NCBI RefSeq assembly: GCF_009831575.1 | Contig: NZ_WUUT01000001.1 | Coordinates: 1,011,120 to 1,075,119, forward strand | Source: Halovenus carboxidivorans | Lineage (GTDB): Archaea > Halobacteriota > Halobacteria > Halobacteriales > Haloarculaceae | Length of the DNA: 64,000 nt | Reading direction: 5' to 3' | Part shown: piece by piece, positions 50,898 through 59,608 of the stretch | Numbering within the stretch: position 1 is the first letter of the stretch | Layout: each line of letters starts with the position of its first letter | The notes under the pieces: model-generated | What the model saw: the letters and a program-made list of their open reading frames with translations, nothing else | What the model was told of the DNA's origin: nothing | Databases searched by the model: none | Program-made: the position numbers and the translations under genes

Positions 50898-51884
50898 TCA
50901 GCGGGGAGTCGGCTCGCTGTCGGGGTATCGGAGACGGAGATACAGTCGGGCGGCGGCAACCTGGACGGCGCCGACGACGATTGCGAGGCTGACCGCGTAC
51001 GAGACCGACGCGCCGACCAGCAGGGCCGGGTAGTCGGTAAGCTCGAACTGGTCGGCCGCTTCTGTCGGGGAAACGCCCGGTTCGGCCGGGAGGTCGGCAC
51101 CGGTGGCGAACAGAACGCCCGAGGTAACAATCGAGAGGACGATCACCAGCGCGAAGACGGAGAGAGAGGCGAGAACGAGCAGTCCGAGGGTTTTGAGGCT
51201 GATCTCCGACGTGAGATCCCAACTGGTCGAGAGGCTGTCGACGACGCCCTCGCCGTCGAGCACGCAGGCCGGAAAGGCCAAAAATAGCCGACTGCCGACG
51301 TAGAGTCCGGGCAGGAGAAACACCGTCAGCCCCAGGCCGAACGGGATGACGAACAGCAGCCAGATCGCGAACAGCGACGGGAAGACGCCGACGACCTGCT
51401 GTGCCCGTGCGGCGACCGACGACGAGGCGCTCTCGCGGTCGTATTCGGTCCCGACGTAGATGATCCCGGCGACGAACAGCCCGAACAGCCCGGTCAGCGC
51501 CGCGGCGGGAGCGAGCGAAGGCGGGGCGAAAAAGTAGATCAGAAAGAACCCGAGCCAAGCGACGAACAGCCCGGCGAGCGACAGCGGCTGCCCGAAGATG
51601 CCCCGGAGCGAGGAGCCGAACAGTTCGATTGCCCCCGGCGAGGACGGACCGGGAGAGCGGACCGTCCCGACCCCGGGCGGGTCCTCGTACCCCTCCGGCG
51701 GCGGGTCGCCCTCGAAGGTATTTTCGGATCCGGGTCGAGCGGTGGGCTCCGGGCTGTGGTCGTGGCTATCGACACCGCCGTGACCGGAGTCACTACGGGA
51801 CACGTCGCCAACCGGCTCGCCACAGTAGCTACAGTACCGCTGTTCGTCGGTGACCTCCTCACCGCAGTTCGTACAGTATGGCAC
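50898..51884 (-). CDS. zinc-ribbon multi-pass membrane protein
   Basis: The 328-residue protein opens with a double zinc ribbon CTNCGEEV and CSYCGEPV (4-25), an acidic Pro/Ser linker (26-88), then about six hydrophobic spans (e.g. LAGLFVAWLGFFLIYFFA, LLFVIPFGLGLTVFLLPGLYV, LGLLVLASLSVFALVIVLSIV). Such zinc-ribbon membrane proteins are common in haloarchaea; the role is unknown. The domain after the ribbon resembles DUF4013-like membrane proteins in layout, which I cannot confirm. Confidence 0.78.
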   Translation of the reverse strand: MPYCTNCGEEVTDEQRYCSYCGEPVGDVSRSDSGHGGVDSHDHSPEPTARPGSENTFEGDPPPEGYEDPPGVGTVRSPGPSSPGAIELFGSSLRGIFGQPLSLAGLFVAWLGFFLIYFFAPPSLAPAAALTGLFGLFVAGIIYVGTEYDRESASSSVAARAQQVVGVFPSLFAIWLLFVIPFGLGLTVFLLPGLYVGSRLFLAFPACVLDGEGVVDSLSTSWDLTSEISLKTLGLLVLASLSVFALVIVLSIVTSGVLFATGADLPAEPGVSPTEAADQFELTDYPALLVGASVSYAVSLAIVVGAVQVAAARLYLRLRYPDSEPTPR

Positions 51885-51935
51885 GGATATACGTGGGTAT
51901 CAGTGCTGGGAAAATAAAGCGTCGGGGAGACGCGG

Positions 51936-53225
51936 TTACGTCGCGCTGTCGATTGCCTGATCCAGGTCGTCGATGATATCCTGCGTTCCCTCGAGGCCGA
52001 CAGACAGTCGAATCATGTCCGGGGTCGTCCCCGAGGCCTCCTGTTCCTCCTCGGTGAGTTGCTGGTGGGTCGTACTCGCCGGATGGATGATCAGCGTCTT
52101 GGCGTCGCCGACGTTCGCCAGCAGGCTGGCGAGTTCGACCTCGTCGCACATCGTTCGACCGCCCTCGTAGCCGGTTTCGAGACCGAACGTGATCATCCCG
52201 CCGTAGCCGCCGTCGAGATACTCGCTGGCGTTGCCGTGGGTCTCGTGGTCCGAGAGGCCGGGGTAGTTGACCCAGGCGACCCCGGAGTGATCCGCGAGAT
52301 ACTCCGCGACGGCCATCGCGTTCTCACAGTGTCGGGGCATCCGATGCGGGAGGCTCTCGATGCCCTGGATCGTCTGCCAGGCGTCGAACGGCGACTGCTG
52401 GTTCCCCATATCGCGGAGGCCGCGGGCGATTGCCGTGTACGTGAAGGCCTGTTCACCCATCGTCTCGGCGAAGTTGACGCCGTGGTAGGCGGGGTTGTCC
52501 TGTGCGATTTCGGGGTACTCCTCGGCGTGTGCGCTCCAGTCGAAGTTACCCCCGTCGACGACGATGCCGCCGACGGTCGTCCCCGATCCGTGAATCCACT
52601 TGGTCGTCGAGTTCCAGACTAGGTTTGCGCCGTGTTCGATGGGATTGCAGAGATACGGCGTCCCGAACGTGTTGTCGACGAACAGCGGAATCCCGTGGTC
52701 GTCCGCAATCGATGCGAGGCGATCGAAATCCGGCGTCACCAGAGCGGGGTTGCCGATAGTTTCGCAGTGGATGTACTTCGTGTTCTCGTCGATGGCCTCC
52801 TCGTAGGCCTCGTAATCGAGCGTGTCGACAAACCGGGCTTCGACGCCCTGTCGGGGCAGGGTGTGCGTGTAGTAGGTGTAGGTGCCGCCGTACAGCGAGG
52901 AGGCGGTGACGATGTTGTCCCCGGCATCTGCGAGGATGAAATCGGTCAGGTTGAGCGCCGCCATCCCCGAGGCAGTCGCGACTGCGCCGACGCCACCTTC
53001 CATGGCGGCCAGCCGTTCCTGGAGCATCTCGACGGTCGGGTTCATCAGCCGGGAGTAGATGTAGCCCGGTTCCTCCAGCGCGAACTGGCTGGCGGCGTCG
53101 TCGGCGTCGTCGAAGACGTACGAGGTGGTCTGATAGATCGGCGGGGCGCGCGCCCCCGTTGCGGGATCCGGTTCTTCCTGTCCGACGTGGAGTGCCTGTG
53201 TCTCGATGGAATCGTCGTCGCTCAT
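51936..53225 (-). CDS. O-acetylhomoserine aminocarboxypropyltransferase / Cys-Met metabolism PLP enzyme
   Basis: The 429-residue enzyme uses PLP to make homocysteine or cysteine from O-acetylated precursors and sulfide. It starts IETQALHVGQEEPDPATGAR, has ATASGMAALNL (about 83), the substrate loop SLYGGTYTYYTHTLP, VDNTFGTPYLCNPIEHGAN, and NSTTKWIHGSGTTVGG with Lys at about 216 binding PLP. The ending VGLEGTQDIIDDLDQAI is typical. Distinguishing O-acetylhomoserine from cystathionine chemistry needs more than motifs. ATG 53225 is used. Confidence 0.93.
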   Translation of the reverse strand: MSDDDSIETQALHVGQEEPDPATGARAPPIYQTTSYVFDDADDAASQFALEEPGYIYSRLMNPTVEMLQERLAAMEGGVGAVATASGMAALNLTDFILADAGDNIVTASSLYGGTYTYYTHTLPRQGVEARFVDTLDYEAYEEAIDENTKYIHCETIGNPALVTPDFDRLASIADDHGIPLFVDNTFGTPYLCNPIEHGANLVWNSTTKWIHGSGTTVGGIVVDGGNFDWSAHAEEYPEIAQDNPAYHGVNFAETMGEQAFTYTAIARGLRDMGNQQSPFDAWQTIQGIESLPHRMPRHCENAMAVAEYLADHSGVAWVNYPGLSDHETHGNASEYLDGGYGGMITFGLETGYEGGRTMCDEVELASLLANVGDAKTLIIHPASTTHQQLTEEEQEASGTTPDMIRLSVGLEGTQDIIDDLDQAIDSAT

Positions 53226-53269
53226 ACCACCGACCAGCGCATCCCGGTACGTGAATCTTCCCCCGAATC

Positions 53270-53902
53270 TCACTCCCGGGCGAGCAGTTCGTCGAGAAGT
53301 TTCGACTGCGCGGCGTTGAGATGCTCCGTGAACGTCGAGGGTTCGATACCGAGCGCCTCGGAGACCTCGCTGGCGTTGGAGTTGCGGGGATACTCGAAAT
53401 ACCCCATCTCGTGGGCGGTCTGGAGCACCTCCTGCTGGCGGTCGGTCAGCCGTCTGAGATCGACCGGGACGAGATTCGACTCCGCCGCCTGGTCGCGGCC
53501 CTGGACGAGGTACTCGATCCGGACGGTGCCAAAGCGGTCGTTCAGTTCGCCCAGCAACTCCCGGAGTTTCTCGACATCACCGGCGTGGATCGTAACGTGA
53601 AGGTTGCCTCCAGTCGCGTACGCGTCCGTGACTGGGCCGAGCGACTGCTCGATGTACTCACAGATACAGGGGTCGTCGTAGTCGCGCTCGAACTCGTAGA
53701 CCCGCTGAGCGCCGTAATCGAAGACCTCCTCGGCCTCGTCTGTGGCTGGTTCGTCCGCGGTCGTGAACTGCTCGGTGACGATCCCGTCCGACTCGGTCGT
53801 CCAGGACACGTCTCGGAGCGGGCTGTCTGCCCCCGCCGAACTCGCCGCGACGGGACACTGCTCCGGGCGCTCGAAGACAAACTCCGCACGAACTCCTGAC
53901 AT
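53270..53902 (-). CDS. Bat-type HTH_10 transcriptional regulator
   Basis: The 210-residue protein has an N-terminal sensing domain with Cys residues (EQCPVAASSAG near the start; DDPCICEYIEQSLGP, about 76-90), and a C-terminal HTH_10: DLRRLTDRQQEVLQTAHEMGYFEYPRN and ASEVSEALGIEPSTFTEHL (about 152-198). The cysteine pair CIC resembles redox- or DMSO-respiration regulators of this class. It is divergent from the radical SAM gene, with 167 bases between. Confidence 0.87.
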   Translation of the reverse strand: MSGVRAEFVFERPEQCPVAASSAGADSPLRDVSWTTESDGIVTEQFTTADEPATDEAEEVFDYGAQRVYEFERDYDDPCICEYIEQSLGPVTDAYATGGNLHVTIHAGDVEKLRELLGELNDRFGTVRIEYLVQGRDQAAESNLVPVDLRRLTDRQQEVLQTAHEMGYFEYPRNSNASEVSEALGIEPSTFTEHLNAAQSKLLDELLARE

Positions 53903-54069
53903 ACGCTCCGGTACGTGATGACCCACAAAATAACGGGAGTGCTCTTCTCAACTCCTGGGAATCGCCGAAACGGGAGGTACTGGAGCGCGAGCCGAACATG
54001 AGCGGGGGAGTTCCCAGCGAACTGGAATCGCCTCCGTGCTCTTTTGAGTCGGGAGCGAATGCCCCGTCA

Positions 54070-55137
54070 ATGCGGGGACTCGACACCAGCGAGCGGCCGG
54101 TCGTCTTCATCTGGGAACTCACCCAGGCCTGTGAGCTTTCCTGTGAACACTGCCGGGCGGACGCGCAGCCACATCGGCATCCCGACGAACTGAGCACCGC
54201 CGAGGGGAAACAACTGCTGGAGGATGTCAGCGAGTTCGGCGAGGGGCAGTTGGTCGTGCTCTCGGGGGGAGACCCCTGCAAGCGCGAGGATCTGGTCGAA
54301 CTCGTCGACTACGGCACCGATCTCGGGCTCTCGATGACGCTGACCCCGAGCGGAACCGACCAGTTGACCCGGGAAGTGATCCAGGACCTCGCCGACGTGG
54401 GACTCAAGCGCATGGCGCTCAGCATCGACGGTCCGGACCCCGACTCACACGACGCCTTCCGCGGAGAAGCGGGAAGCTTCGAGCAGACGATGCGCGCTGC
54501 GAAGGCCGCGGCCGATGTCGGCGTCCCGCTGCAGATCAACACGACCGTCTGCCGGCGAACCGTCGGCGGACTCCCGGAACTGCGGACGCTGGTCGCCGAT
54601 CTCGACGCCGTGCTCTGGAGTGTCTTCTTTCTGGTCCCGGTCGGACGCGGTCGGGTGCTCGACCCGATTTCCCCCGAGCGCGCCGACGACGTGATGTCCT
54701 GGCTCGGGGATGTCAGCGACGAGGAGGAATTTGCGGTGAAAACGACCGAGGCCCCGCAGTACCGCCGCGTGCTGGCACAGGGCGACGCCGACGGCGGCAA
54801 CCGCCGCGGCGGCGTCATCGCCGGAGACGGCTTCGCCTTCGTCAGCCACACCGGCGAGATGTACCCCTCGGGGTTCCTGCCGGAGTCCGTCGGCAACGTC
54901 ACAGACGAGGATCCCGTCGACCTGTACCGGAACGCGGAACTGTTCGAGCGGCTGCGCGACCGCGATCAACTGAAGGGGAAATGCGGGGCCTGTCCGTTCC
55001 GCTCGATCTGTGGGGGCAGTCGCTCGCGGGCGTACGCCTACACGGGCGATCCGCTGGAGAGCGACCCGCTCTGTCCGTTCGTCCCGCCGGAGTACGACGG
55101 GCCGCTCCCGGAACAGGAGTTCGCCTCGGGAGACTGA
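54070..55137 (+). CDS. radical SAM/SPASM protein (heme-pathway AhbD-like or TIGR04053 type)
   Basis: This 355-residue enzyme has TQACELSCEHCRADA (CxxxCxxC cluster, 17-31), VLSGGDPCKREDL, LSIDGPDPDSHDAFRG, and a C-terminal SPASM domain with CGACPFRSICGGSRSRAYAYTGDPLESDPLC (seen as CGACPFRSICGGSRSR), giving further Fe-S ligands. It resembles the TIGR04053/alternative heme-synthesis group, but substrate is inferred. ATG 54070 is chosen as a CTTTTGAG box lies 28 bases upstream; an ATG at 53998 also exists. Confidence 0.85.
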   Translation: MRGLDTSERPVVFIWELTQACELSCEHCRADAQPHRHPDELSTAEGKQLLEDVSEFGEGQLVVLSGGDPCKREDLVELVDYGTDLGLSMTLTPSGTDQLTREVIQDLADVGLKRMALSIDGPDPDSHDAFRGEAGSFEQTMRAAKAAADVGVPLQINTTVCRRTVGGLPELRTLVADLDAVLWSVFFLVPVGRGRVLDPISPERADDVMSWLGDVSDEEEFAVKTTEAPQYRRVLAQGDADGGNRRGGVIAGDGFAFVSHTGEMYPSGFLPESVGNVTDEDPVDLYRNAELFERLRDRDQLKGKCGACPFRSICGGSRSRAYAYTGDPLESDPLCPFVPPEYDGPLPEQEFASGD

Positions 55138-55246
55138 GAGTAACTTGGAACCCAGCGGGCGGCCCGACGGTCGATGGCGGGGGTGGTCCCGGTAGTCGGT
55201 ACCTGCTGTGCTCACCTACGACGCTGTCTGTCGTCGCCGGGTGGTA

Positions 55247-56314
55247 TCATCCGTCGTCGGCGTGAGCGGACCGGTCGGCCCCTGGCGAGTGGCCGTCGGC
55301 GGAGTTGGGCTCCGAGTGCTGTCCGGAACCGTTCGCGGCCGCGTGTGCGGGTTCCGGCTGGTCGTCGTCGACGGCGGGCACGGGGACGTTTCCGAGGGCG
55401 TCCTCGACGATGTCGGTCGGGCTGATCTCGCGGACGCTGGCATCGGCCCCCAGCACGAGTCGGTGAGCGAACACCGGGACGGCCATCTCCTTGATGTCGT
55501 CCGGGACGACGTACTCCCGGCCGGCGACGACCGCACGGGCGCGAGAGGCCTCGAACAGTCGCTGGATGCCTCGCGGGGAGATGCCGACCTCGACGCGGTC
55601 GTCGAAGCGGGTCCACCGGCCGAGTTCGATGATGTAATCCCGGAGGCGCGGATCGACCTCGGTGTGTTCGGGGACCTGCTGGAGTTCGCTCACCTGGGCG
55701 GCATCGATGACCGGTTCGATCGAGGGGGTGCGCTCGATTCGCCCGGCGCGGCGGTCCAACAGGAGTCGTTCGCCCTCCGCCTCGGGGTAGCCCAGAGAGG
55801 TCTTGATCATGAACCGATCCCGCTGGGCCTCCGGGAGGCCGAAGGTCCCTTCCTGCTCGACGGGGTTCTGGGTCGCGATGACGAAAAACGGCTCCGGGAG
55901 GTCGTAGGTCACCCCGTCGACGGTGACCTGCTTTTCGCCCATCGCTTCCAGCAGGGCGGCCTGGGTCTTCGGCGGCGCGCGGTTGATCTCGTCGGCCAAC
56001 ACGACGTTGGCGAAGATGGGGCCGCGGGAGAACTCGAACTCGCCGGTTGCGTCGTTGTAGATGTTCGAGCCCGTGATATCCGCGGGGAGGAGGTCGGGCG
56101 TGAACTGGATCCGCTGGAAGGAGAGATCCAGCGCGGTCGCGAAGGTTCGTGCCGTCAGCGTCTTCCCGGTACCGGGAACGTCTTCGAGGAGGACGTGGCC
56201 GCGAGCGAGGATGCCAGTCAGGGTGGTCCGGAGAAACTGCCGGTCGGCGATCACCGCTTCGCCGATTGCCTCGATGACCTGCTCTGAGAGCGTGCCGGCC
56301 GTCTCGTGATCCAT
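55247..56314 (-). CDS. MoxR-family AAA+ ATPase
   Basis: The 355-residue ATPase has LLEDVPGTGKTLTARTFA (Walker A, about 42-59), VVLADEINRAPPKTQAALLEAMGE (Walker B, within 104-127), IATQNPVEQEGTFGLPEAQRDRF (sensor 1, about 149), and a C-terminal helical lid with GISPRGIQRL. A Pro/Asp-rich tail of about 40 residues ends it. MoxR proteins act as chaperones for metal or protein complexes; the usual DUF58/VWA partners are not next to it. It is divergent from the SDR gene. Confidence 0.92.
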   Translation of the reverse strand: MDHETAGTLSEQVIEAIGEAVIADRQFLRTTLTGILARGHVLLEDVPGTGKTLTARTFATALDLSFQRIQFTPDLLPADITGSNIYNDATGEFEFSRGPIFANVVLADEINRAPPKTQAALLEAMGEKQVTVDGVTYDLPEPFFVIATQNPVEQEGTFGLPEAQRDRFMIKTSLGYPEAEGERLLLDRRAGRIERTPSIEPVIDAAQVSELQQVPEHTEVDPRLRDYIIELGRWTRFDDRVEVGISPRGIQRLFEASRARAVVAGREYVVPDDIKEMAVPVFAHRLVLGADASVREISPTDIVEDALGNVPVPAVDDDQPEPAHAAANGSGQHSEPNSADGHSPGADRSAHADDG

Positions 56315-56489
56315 GCACACACGTCCGCGACACGCGAGCAAAAGTCTCCTGATTTTCCGTCCGAAAGACAGGTCCGGACCGCTGGGCCGGTGTGAACCGG
56401 GAATTGTTGAACAATGTAACTTCGAGTTGATCTCCGACGCAACATTGTACGAGACTTTATTAGGGCCGGCCCGCAATCCCGGAGTAGCT

Positions 56490-57278
56490 ATGACAGCACC
56501 GAACACGGAGCAGTTCAGTGTCGAGGGACAGACCGCGATCATCACGGGCGCATCGAGCGGCATCGGGCGCTCGATTGCCGAGGAGTTCGCCGCCGGGGGC
56601 TCGAACGTCGTCATCTGCTCGCGCGAGCAGGACAACGTCGACCCGGTCGCCGAGGAGATCAACGACAGCGAGCGACCCGGCGAGGCCCTGGCAGTCGAGT
56701 GTGACGTGACCGACCGGGACGCCGTCGAGGCGCTGGTCGAGGCGACCGTCGAGGAGTTCGGCGGCGTCGACTGCCTCGTCAACAACGCCGGCGCGAGCTT
56801 CATGGCCGACTTCGACGAGATCAGCGAGAACGGCTGGAAGACCATCGTCGACATCAACCTCCACGGGACCTTCCACTGCACCCAGGCCGCCGCGGAGTAC
56901 CTCGAGGAGAGCGACGGGACGATCATCAACTTCGCGAGCGTCGCCGGGCAGAAGGGTTCGCCGTACATGAGCCACTACGCCGCCGCGAAGGCCGCCGTCA
57001 TCAACTTCACGACGACTATCGCCCACGAGTACGCCGACCGCGGGATCCGCGTCAACTGCATCGCACCCGGGTTCGTCGCGACCCCGGGCGTCGAATCCCA
57101 GATGGGCGTCAGCGCGGACAACATCGACCGGTCGGCGGTCGACCGCCGGATCGGGCTGAGCGAGGAGATTGCCGACATCACGCAGTTCCTCGCCAGCGAG
57201 GCCTCCTCGTACATCGTCGGGGAGACGATCACCGCCAAGGGCGTCCCGAACATCATGGAAGAGATGCCCGACGCCTGA
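56490..57278 (+). CDS. short-chain dehydrogenase/reductase (FabG-like)
   Basis: The 262-residue NAD(P)-dependent enzyme has TGASSGIGRSIAEEF (TGxxxGxG, about 17-31), CDVTD (about 70), NNAGASFM, and YAAAKAAVINFTT with catalytic Tyr and Lys (about 167-171); the Ser is in NFASVAGQ. The C-terminal GVPNIMEEM lid segment shows a Gly-Val-Pro end. Substrate is likely a keto- or hydroxyacyl group but not shown. TTTATTAG about 32 bases upstream supports ATG 56490. Confidence 0.92.
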   Translation: MTAPNTEQFSVEGQTAIITGASSGIGRSIAEEFAAGGSNVVICSREQDNVDPVAEEINDSERPGEALAVECDVTDRDAVEALVEATVEEFGGVDCLVNNAGASFMADFDEISENGWKTIVDINLHGTFHCTQAAAEYLEESDGTIINFASVAGQKGSPYMSHYAAAKAAVINFTTTIAHEYADRGIRVNCIAPGFVATPGVESQMGVSADNIDRSAVDRRIGLSEEIADITQFLASEASSYIVGETITAKGVPNIMEEMPDA

Positions 57279-57422
57279 GCCCGGCAGTATCGCTTTTCTC
57301 CGGGGCACAGCAGGTCGGCCGAGGGGCCGTATCCGATGATTCGTTGCGAAAGTCACGGGTCGAGTTGCCGAGCGGCGTCGACGGCCCGAAACCCGGATTA
57401 GGCGCGGCGTCGTACCGACCGT

Positions 57423-57713
57423 ATGCGCGAGGCCGAGCGAACGACCCGCCAGCGGATCGCCGACCGACTGCGAGAACAGCCGTTACAGGCCGGTGCAATC
57501 GCAAACGAGTTCGACATCACCACGGGCGAAGCACTCAGCCACGTCGAACACCTCTCGAAGTCGCTGGAACACGAGTCCGAACAGCTACTGGTCGCACCCC
57601 CGGAGTGTCGGGAGTGCGGGTTCACGGACTTCGACGACCTGATCAACCGGCCGAGTCGCTGTCCTGACTGCAAGAGTGAGTCCGTCGAGGAGCCGCTGTT
57701 TCGAGTGGAGTAA
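57423..57713 (+). CDS. HTH plus zinc-ribbon transcriptional regulator
   Basis: The 96-residue protein has an N-terminal winged HTH (RQRIADRLREQPLQAGAIANEF, then TGEALSHVEHLSKSLEH) and a C-terminal zinc ribbon PPECRECGFTDFDD...RCPDCKSES (about 59-84). This fused layout matches the archaeal COG3357 type. Targets unknown. It lies 89 bases from the end of the converging Rieske gene; those 89 bases hold tandem repeats. Confidence 0.85.
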   Translation: MREAERTTRQRIADRLREQPLQAGAIANEFDITTGEALSHVEHLSKSLEHESEQLLVAPPECRECGFTDFDDLINRPSRCPDCKSESVEEPLFRVE

Positions 57714-57725
57714 CCGTCGGCTGGA

Positions 57726-57827
57726 GTCGAGCGGTCAACTTCCGGAGAAGCCGATCCGAGTCGAGCGGTCAGTCCCCGGAGAAGTAAGCACAAGTCGATC
57801 TATCAGTTCCCGGAGAAGCCGATCCGG
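57726..57827. repeat. three 34-base tandem units at the Rieske gene 3' end
   Basis: Units start at 57726, 57760 and 57794 with exactly 34-base spacing, sharing gtcgagcggtca and ccggagaagccgatcc. The third overlaps the last codons of the Rieske gene; read on its strand, all three encode a near-identical Phe-Ser-Gly-(Ser/Asp/Asn)-stop. Confidence 0.8.
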
Positions 57828-58219
57828 CCCCGCGAGGAGAGGTCGTGCTCCCCGGAGGGGCCGAGATTCTCGAACTCGTAGTCGTCGTCGGTGAGATAGA
57901 CGACGCCGTCTTCGACCGTCACGTCGACTTCCTCGATTGTCGCGCCCTCGCAGGGGCCGTACGTACAGTCCCCGGTGGCCGTCTCGAAGGTCGCGCCGTG
58001 TTTCGTACAGACCAGTTCGTCCTCCCGGACCGTCGCGCCGCCGCCGGAGTCGAGACGTACGTCCGTCCAGTGCGGACAGTAGTTTTTCAGCGCGACGACG
58101 CCGTCGGCGAGTCTGAGCAGGATCGCTTCCTCCTTGTCGAAGCCGTCCCGGATCGTAAAGAGCAGGGAACTGTCCGCGGGGACGTCCTCGACCGGAGCGA
58201 TGCGGCTATCATCTTCCAT
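57803..58219 (-). CDS. Rieske [2Fe-2S] domain protein
   Basis: The 138-residue ferredoxin-like protein binds a Rieske cluster through NYCPHWTD (CxH, about 47-54) and ELVCTKHGATFETATGDC (CxxH, about 70-87). The first pair is CPH rather than the more common CxH with hydrophobic spacer, still a valid ligand set. Such small Rieske proteins feed electrons to oxygenases or reductases. Length and ends support a soluble cytosolic protein. ATG 58219 (MEDDSR) is used. Confidence 0.9.
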   Translation of the reverse strand: MEDDSRIAPVEDVPADSSLLFTIRDGFDKEEAILLRLADGVVALKNYCPHWTDVRLDSGGGATVREDELVCTKHGATFETATGDCTYGPCEGATIEEVDVTVEDGVVYLTDDDYEFENLGPSGEHDLSSRGRIGFSGN

Positions 58220-58316
58220 TGACTCACTGTGGGGGATACGGCCAATTGAACGTACCGGTGAGATGGGCCCCGGCCGAGGACACAACGCACAAACGCGCCC
58301 TCGCCCAGTGTGAGAT

Positions 58317-58790
58317 ATGGAGACGACACGGCATTTCGTCGCAACGGTGTACGTCGTCAACGACGGTGCGGTCGCGCTGCACGAACACGACAAACTCGAC
58401 ATGTGGCTCCCCGCCGGCGGTCACCTCGACCGTGACGAGTTACCACACGAGGCGGCCGTCCGAGAGACTCGCGAGGAACTCGGGCTGGACGTGGAACTGG
58501 TAACGCCGGAGTCGGCGGGACTGGAGTCCGAGACCGCGCGCTCGATTCCGAAGCCACAGCATTTCCTGCTGGAAGATATCAACGTCAAAGACGGTGAGGT
58601 CGGCCACCAGCACGTCGATTTCATCTACTACGGCCGGGCCGAGAGCCGGGATATCGATCCCGGCCCGGGAGAGGCGCCCGCGGAGGCGTGGGTCTGGTTC
58701 ACCCCGGAGGATCTCGCAGGCAACGAGATGCTGCCGGCGGACGTTCGGGAGGCCGGACGACGGGCCATCGAGGCGATCGAGGGGAGTTGA
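58317..58790 (+). CDS. Nudix hydrolase
   Basis: The 157-residue protein has the Nudix box GGHLDRDELPHEAAVRETREELGL (seen as GGHLDRDELPHEAAVRETREEL, about 33-54), with the REUXEEXGU glutamates. It hydrolyses nucleoside diphosphate-linked compounds, perhaps oxidised nucleotides or dinucleoside polyphosphates. LPAGGHLD and HVDFIYYG are also family-like. It stands alone between Rieske and signal peptidase genes. Confidence 0.93.
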   Translation: METTRHFVATVYVVNDGAVALHEHDKLDMWLPAGGHLDRDELPHEAAVRETREELGLDVELVTPESAGLESETARSIPKPQHFLLEDINVKDGEVGHQHVDFIYYGRAESRDIDPGPGEAPAEAWVWFTPEDLAGNEMLPADVREAGRRAIEAIEGS

Positions 58791-58806
58791 GGGAAACAGA
58801 AGATTG

Positions 58807-59601
58807 ATGCGAGAGACGGAGCAAGGACGGACGATGACAACCCCCGAGAAACGCGACGGTGCGGGCGATTCCGGGGCCGACGCTACGGATCCCGGCGGGG
58901 ATTCTGCAGGGGAAACGACGGGGCGTTCGCGGGGGAACGCCGACCGAGAGCGGACGGAGAGAGCGGAGGGACGGGCGGCCGACAGTCGACGGGATCCGCC
59001 GACCCCGATCCGGGCCGATGGGCCCGAGGACGGCGACCCCGACGATCTGACGCTGTTTCTCAGAGACATCGTGACGAGTATCGGCGCGGTCGTCCTGTTG
59101 GGGCTGTACATTTTCATGATCAGCGGCGTCTGGCCGCCGATGGTCGCCATCGAGAGCGGGAGCATGGAGCCGAACATGTCCCAGAACGATCTGGTCTTCG
59201 TTATGGAGACCGACCGCTTCCAGCCCGACGCGGCACACGGCGATACGGGGGTCGTCACTGCCCAACAGGGGGCAGAAATCGGTTACCAGCAGTTCGGCAA
59301 CAGCGGGGACGTGATCGTCTACAACCCCCAGGGCAACGAGAACGTGACACCGATCATCCACCGGGCGATGTTCTGGGTCGAAGAGGGTGAGAACTGGTGT
59401 GATCGGGCCAACGACGAGTTCTACGTCGAAGAGGAGCAGTGCAACAGCGCCCCCCACGCCGGGTTCATCACGAAAGGCGATCACAATCCGACCTACGACC
59501 AGGCGGGGACTGGCAACCTCGAACCCGTCAAACCCGAGTGGATCGTCGGGACTGCGGAGGTCCGGGTCCCGGGGTTGGGCTGGCTCAGACTCCAGTTCTG
59601 A
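58807..59601 (+). CDS. archaeal signal peptidase I (S26B/Sec11 type)
   Basis: The 264-residue enzyme removes signal peptides at the membrane outer face. A long acidic, disordered N-terminus (about 1-80) precedes the transmembrane segment VVLLGLYIFMISGVWPPM (about 97-114). The catalytic Ser is in ESGSMEPNM (about 121), His in PIIHRAMF (about 180), and Asp in TKGDHNPTYDQ (about 220), the Sec11-like triad. A second ATG at 58834 would drop nine residues. Homology to Sec11 is strong. Confidence 0.9.
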   Translation: MRETEQGRTMTTPEKRDGAGDSGADATDPGGDSAGETTGRSRGNADRERTERAEGRAADSRRDPPTPIRADGPEDGDPDDLTLFLRDIVTSIGAVVLLGLYIFMISGVWPPMVAIESGSMEPNMSQNDLVFVMETDRFQPDAAHGDTGVVTAQQGAEIGYQQFGNSGDVIVYNPQGNENVTPIIHRAMFWVEEGENWCDRANDEFYVEEEQCNSAPHAGFITKGDHNPTYDQAGTGNLEPVKPEWIVGTAEVRVPGLGWLRLQF

Positions 59602-59608
59602 ACGGGGC

